Below, piece after piece: positions 22,891-25,026 of a stretch of 25,026 bases of DNA. This DNA comes from DATLXU01 sp035575515. Lineage in GTDB: Bacteria; Acidobacteriota; Blastocatellia; UBA7656. Location: assembly GCA_035575515.1 (NCBI GenBank), contig DATLXU010000048.1, forward strand, positions 1 to 25,026. Reading direction: 5' to 3'. The notes beneath the pieces were generated by a model that saw only the letters and a list, made by a program, of their open reading frames with translations, had not been told where the DNA came from and did not search any database. Numbering within the stretch: the stretch's first letter is position 1; every line of letters starts with the position of its first letter. The translations under genes were made by a program, and so were the position numbers.

Positions 22891-23073
22891 ATGTCCTATT
22901 TGTAATCAATATACGCGACTGCTCAAAGTTTCAAATGCAGCTAAACTTATCGATGCCCACAGAAGAACAATCTACCGCTACAACGCTTGGTATATTCAGT
23001 GAAGGTCATTGGTAAGTCGTACCGAGTCTGCGCTAACTGCCTGCTCAGGCAAAATAAAACTGCCGAGGAATAA
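22891..23073 (+). pseudogene. Broken small Zn-ribbon/HTH (MerR- or excisionase-like) gene
   Basis: One frame from 22895 reads CPICNQYTRLLKVSNAAKL followed by IDAHRRTIYRY and stops at 23000-23002. A second frame overlapping that end continues LVYSVKVIGKSYRVCANC and ends at 23071-23073. Together they look like one protein of about 60 residues: a CxxC pair, a helix-turn-helix with the (N/D)AA-x-L-x3-H-R-R-T-I-Y-R-Y pattern, a wing-like strand and a closing CxxC pair. No start codon is in frame with the first part; an ATG at 22891 is two bases out of phase. At least two indels have hit it. Whether it regulated the neighbouring gene is unknown. Confidence 0.6.
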
Positions 23074-23124
23074 AGAACTCGCTTGCATCCTAAAAAAAGA
23101 GTGACAAAGCGTGACATCTGTGTA

Positions 23125-23153
23125 TTGACATCAAAATATCACATGGTTATATT
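23125..23153 (+). promoter_or_regulatory. Strong sigma70-type promoter for the Cys-rich exported gene
   Basis: A perfect TTGACA (23125-23130) is followed after exactly 17 nt by TATATT (23148-23153). GTGACA repeats stand at 23101 and 23111, and an inverted GTGACAA/TTGTCAC pair (23101-23107, 23153-23159) brackets the promoter, which suggests a bound regulator. The leader to the ATG at 23284 is about 120 nt. Confidence 0.65.
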
Positions 23154-23159
23154 TGTCAC

Positions 23160-23176
23160 CGGGCATTAATTGCCCG
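23160..23176 (+). promoter_or_regulatory. Perfect palindrome at the start of transcription
   Basis: CGGGCA-TTAAT-TGCCCG forms a 6-bp stem with a 5-nt centre, beginning 7 nt after the -10 box. It therefore covers the expected transcription start. It could be an operator or a 5' mRNA stem. Confidence 0.5.
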
Positions 23177-23283
23177 CTCACTTCTACCTGAAAATTAGTG
23201 GACGCAATAGCAGGCAAAGCAGACCAGTCAGCTAAACCAAAGTCTGCCTTGCCACAGTATACGCTTAAAAGGAGCCGTACACT

Positions 23284-24088
23284 ATGAAAAGCTTACATAA
23301 TTCAAAAACTCGAGGCAAGCTTACTAAGATTGTCAATCGATGTGTCATTGCCATCCTTATGGGGCTGGCTCTGACATTGCTTCCACTCTCTAAACCCGCG
23401 TCTGGTCAGGGCGCGAAACCAAAAGAAAAAAGAATTGAAGTACGCATGGGTGAACTCGTCAAGCTAGATGTGGAGCAGCTTCGCATCAAGAGCAAGAGCT
23501 TTGCCCGCGCCATTGCCGATAGAGAGAAGCGAGGACACAAGCCGGATTGGAGCAAAAGTCTGACAATAATCAGCACTGAGCAGAATTCGATTGCTTTAGT
23601 TAACGGGGGTTATCTGCGGCCCGCATCGTACTTGCAAGATACGATAAGCGATGGAACTAACCAGATGACCTTCATTACGTATGACAACGGAAACCCTAAC
23701 ACTTGGGAAGGAACCGTTTACATACACACTTCTGCGAATGGCGACGAAAACCTATGACACGCTCTGGGACGTGTCGGCAATTGATTACACATACTGGGAT
23801 GAGCTTTGGGAGGTCTATTACCCTCCAGGTGGCGGCGACCCAACTTGTACTGGCGGGAATTGCCCTATACTGGGGAAAAATGATACCACCCCTAGCCAGA
23901 GTCAAAAGGCGGCCTTCGTAAAAGCATCGTACACGGCCAGATCAGAACCGCAAAGCCGGTGCGGCTTCTTTTGCCGGCTGAGGCGATGGTTCGGATGCTT
24001 TGCGCAACACTGCGGCCAAGGAGTGCAAGGCTGCAACAACATCCCCTGTGCTGTCCGCTGTATAGGCGCTGCTCTGGGTTGTCTCTGA
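23284..24088 (+). pseudogene. Frameshifted gene for an exported protein with Cys-rich C-terminus
   Basis: AAAGGAG lies 9 nt before the ATG. The first frame (157 codons) has a signal peptide (hydrophobic VIAILMGLALTLLPL, cleavage near 45), a basic helical region and a beta-like region (EQNSIALVNGGYLRPASYLQ), and stops at TGA 23755-23757. The +1 frame is open across this point and continues in the same style (YDTLWDVSAIDYTYWDELWE). It then has a CTGGNC motif and a C-terminus with nine Cys in about 42 residues (CGFFCRLRRWFGCFAQHCGQ onward). Removing one C near 23749-23752 gives a single protein of 267 residues. The family is unknown. It could be a recent pseudogene, a sequencing error or recoding at the CTA-TGA-C site. 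Confidence 0.65.
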
Positions 24089-24172
24089 AGACACAGCATG
24101 AAACTATGGTACTCCAAATGGAGACAATCTGTCGGTCTTCGCCTAAGAGGTGCAGATTCAATGAGCAAACGA

Positions 24173-24212
24173 GATACCGCAATCACTGAATGTGTCCAGC
24201 GGTTGCGGTATC
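24173..24212 (+). promoter_or_regulatory. Perfect 10-bp inverted repeat upstream of the VWA gene
   Basis: GATACCGCAA (24173-24182) pairs exactly with TTGCGGTATC (24203-24212) around a 20-nt loop. It lies 36 nt before the next ATG and 85 nt after the Cys-rich gene. No T-run follows, so an operator or leader hairpin is as likely as a terminator. Confidence 0.5.
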
Positions 24213-24248
24213 ATTGCTCTTAAATGTCAAGGGGGGAGGTTAGTCGTT

Positions 24249-25026
24249 ATGAGGTTCAAAGGGTTTTTGCTGATACTTATGCTCACAATATTATTTTATG
24301 AACCTCCTGCGGCACGCGCGCAGTCTGAGGATACAGTCCGTATCAGGACGCGCATGGTCTTCATAGATGTGCTGGTCAAAGATAAGCGAACGGGAGCGCC
24401 AGTCAAAGACCTCGACGCAGAGAACTTTGAAGTGTTCAGTGATAATAAGCGCCGGGCATTGACTTACTTCACCCGCGAAGATAGCACGGCTAAACGACCT
24501 CTGGCGCTCGCGCTCGTGTTAGACCTCAGGCCCGGTGGAGCGGGAAGATACCTCCGTCAACCTGAGATTGTAAAGTCCTTGGGTCGAGCGGTGCAGAAAT
24601 TGCCGCCGGAAGATGAGGTTGCAGTATTAGCTGTTTGGGTGAATGGGATTAGTGGTAAGAGCGAGGTGCTAACCGGATTTACACGTGACCGCGCTAAAGT
24701 ATCGGCGGCACTAGCAGTCGTGCCGGAGATCGTCGGAGCTTATCCAAAGGCCAACGTAAATCGGAGTGAATGTCTTAATGATAGCTTAGATAAAATCATC
24801 CCAGAAGTCACAAATTTGGTTACACCGCAACAATACAATTCGCACGTCGTTATTGTGCATATATCAGACGGGTTGAATCTCCTAGCCTCTGCCCAGCGCA
24901 ACCAGCTTGCCGCAGAGCTTTCCAAAGCCAACCTGACCTTCTGCGCTTTGAATTGTAACAAGATGAAAAAGGTACAGGCTGCAATCATTGCCTTTACCCC
25001 ACTTTTTGCTATGGCTGGCATAAGCA
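24249..25026 (+). CDS. Exported VWA-domain-like protein, cut by the window end
   Basis: The visible 259 residues have a signal peptide (about 1-26, ending AARAQ). A beta-rich segment follows (IRTRMVFIDVLVKDKRTGAP, then VKDLDAENFEVFSDNKRRAL), typical of acidobacterial VWFA-related exported proteins. A Rossmann-like VWA region comes next (PLALALVLDL, HVVIVHISDG). The metal-binding MIDAS motif (DxSxS) is replaced by DLRPG, so a metal-dependent adhesion site is doubtful. GGGGGGAGG precedes the ATG by about 10 nt. The 3' end lies outside the window. Ligand and function are unknown. Confidence 0.75.
   Translation, partial: MRFKGFLLILMLTILFYEPPAARAQSEDTVRIRTRMVFIDVLVKDKRTGAPVKDLDAENFEVFSDNKRRALTYFTREDSTAKRPLALALVLDLRPGGAGRYLRQPEIVKSLGRAVQKLPPEDEVAVLAVWVNGISGKSEVLTGFTRDRAKVSAALAVVPEIVGAYPKANVNRSECLNDSLDKIIPEVTNLVTPQQYNSHVVIVHISDGLNLLASAQRNQLAAELSKANLTFCALNCNKMKKVQAAIIAFTPLFAMAGIS

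Noticed and set aside
23749..23757. True programmed +1 frameshift of the RF2 kind
   Set aside because: The stop context resembles it, but CTA to TAT re-pairing is poor and no Shine-Dalgarno-like stimulator lies upstream; a simple one-base insertion is more likely. Kept only as an alternative.
24740..25021. Minus-strand open frame opposite the VWA gene
   Set aside because: It lies wholly within the coding frame of an exported protein with a good start and ribosome site, and it has no recognisable features.

Overview
The window looks like a chromosomal piece of an Acidobacteriota-type bacterium, probably Blastocatellia-like. This is an inference from gene content: a menaquinol-type bc complex with a very large multihaem cytochrome, tandem coxIII genes, a cupredoxin lipoprotein inside the respiratory cluster, and an exported VWA protein at the right edge. 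No rRNA or phylogenetic marker is present to prove it.

Layout. (1) 1-828: AT-richer DNA with a decayed exported-protein gene on the minus strand and a likely promoter. (2) 829-2981, minus strand: an ECF sigma factor and its zinc-finger anti-sigma factor, flanked by two LTxxQ (Spy/CpxP/ZraP-like) envelope proteins; this looks like an envelope or metal stress circuit with a candidate ECF promoter at 3078-3107. (3) 3270-3644, plus strand: a small two-cluster ferredoxin. (4) 3665-5872, minus strand: a HEAT-repeat membrane protein with an inserted lipoyl-like domain, a multi-pass membrane protein and an exported protein, all of unknown function. (5) 5970-21278, minus strand: a respiratory supercluster. 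In transcription order it reads Rieske protein, cytochrome b6-like, cytochrome b C-terminal half, eight-haem cytochrome c, cupredoxin lipoprotein, ctaA, ctaB, coxB, coxA, two coxIII genes, a subunit IV-like protein, a small CPMC protein and a DUF420 protein. Electrons from the quinol pool would pass through the Rieske/cyt b complex, the multihaem cytochrome and perhaps the cupredoxin, to an aa3-type oxidase. CtaB and CtaA make its haem A and the DUF420 protein probably helps assembly. (6) 21542-25026, plus strand: a graveyard of accessory DNA. It holds a transposase stump joined to a 5'-truncated group II intron (dead reverse transcriptase but an intact domain V-VI structure), a broken Zn/HTH gene, a frameshifted Cys-rich exported protein behind a strong promoter, and the start of a VWA-domain gene.

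The most unusual structure is in the spacers. At six gene junctions inside the minus-strand clusters (2371-2460, 8758-8817, 11595-11736, 18321-18399, 19367-19464, 20443-20528) nearly the whole spacer is an inverted repeat. Its arms are short tandem repeats, mostly of 7-nt units, with a different unit at each site. In mRNA sense one arm starts at the upstream stop codon and the other ends just before the next start codon, so each hairpin would bring stop and start together. The best case has two perfectly complementary 31-nt arms.
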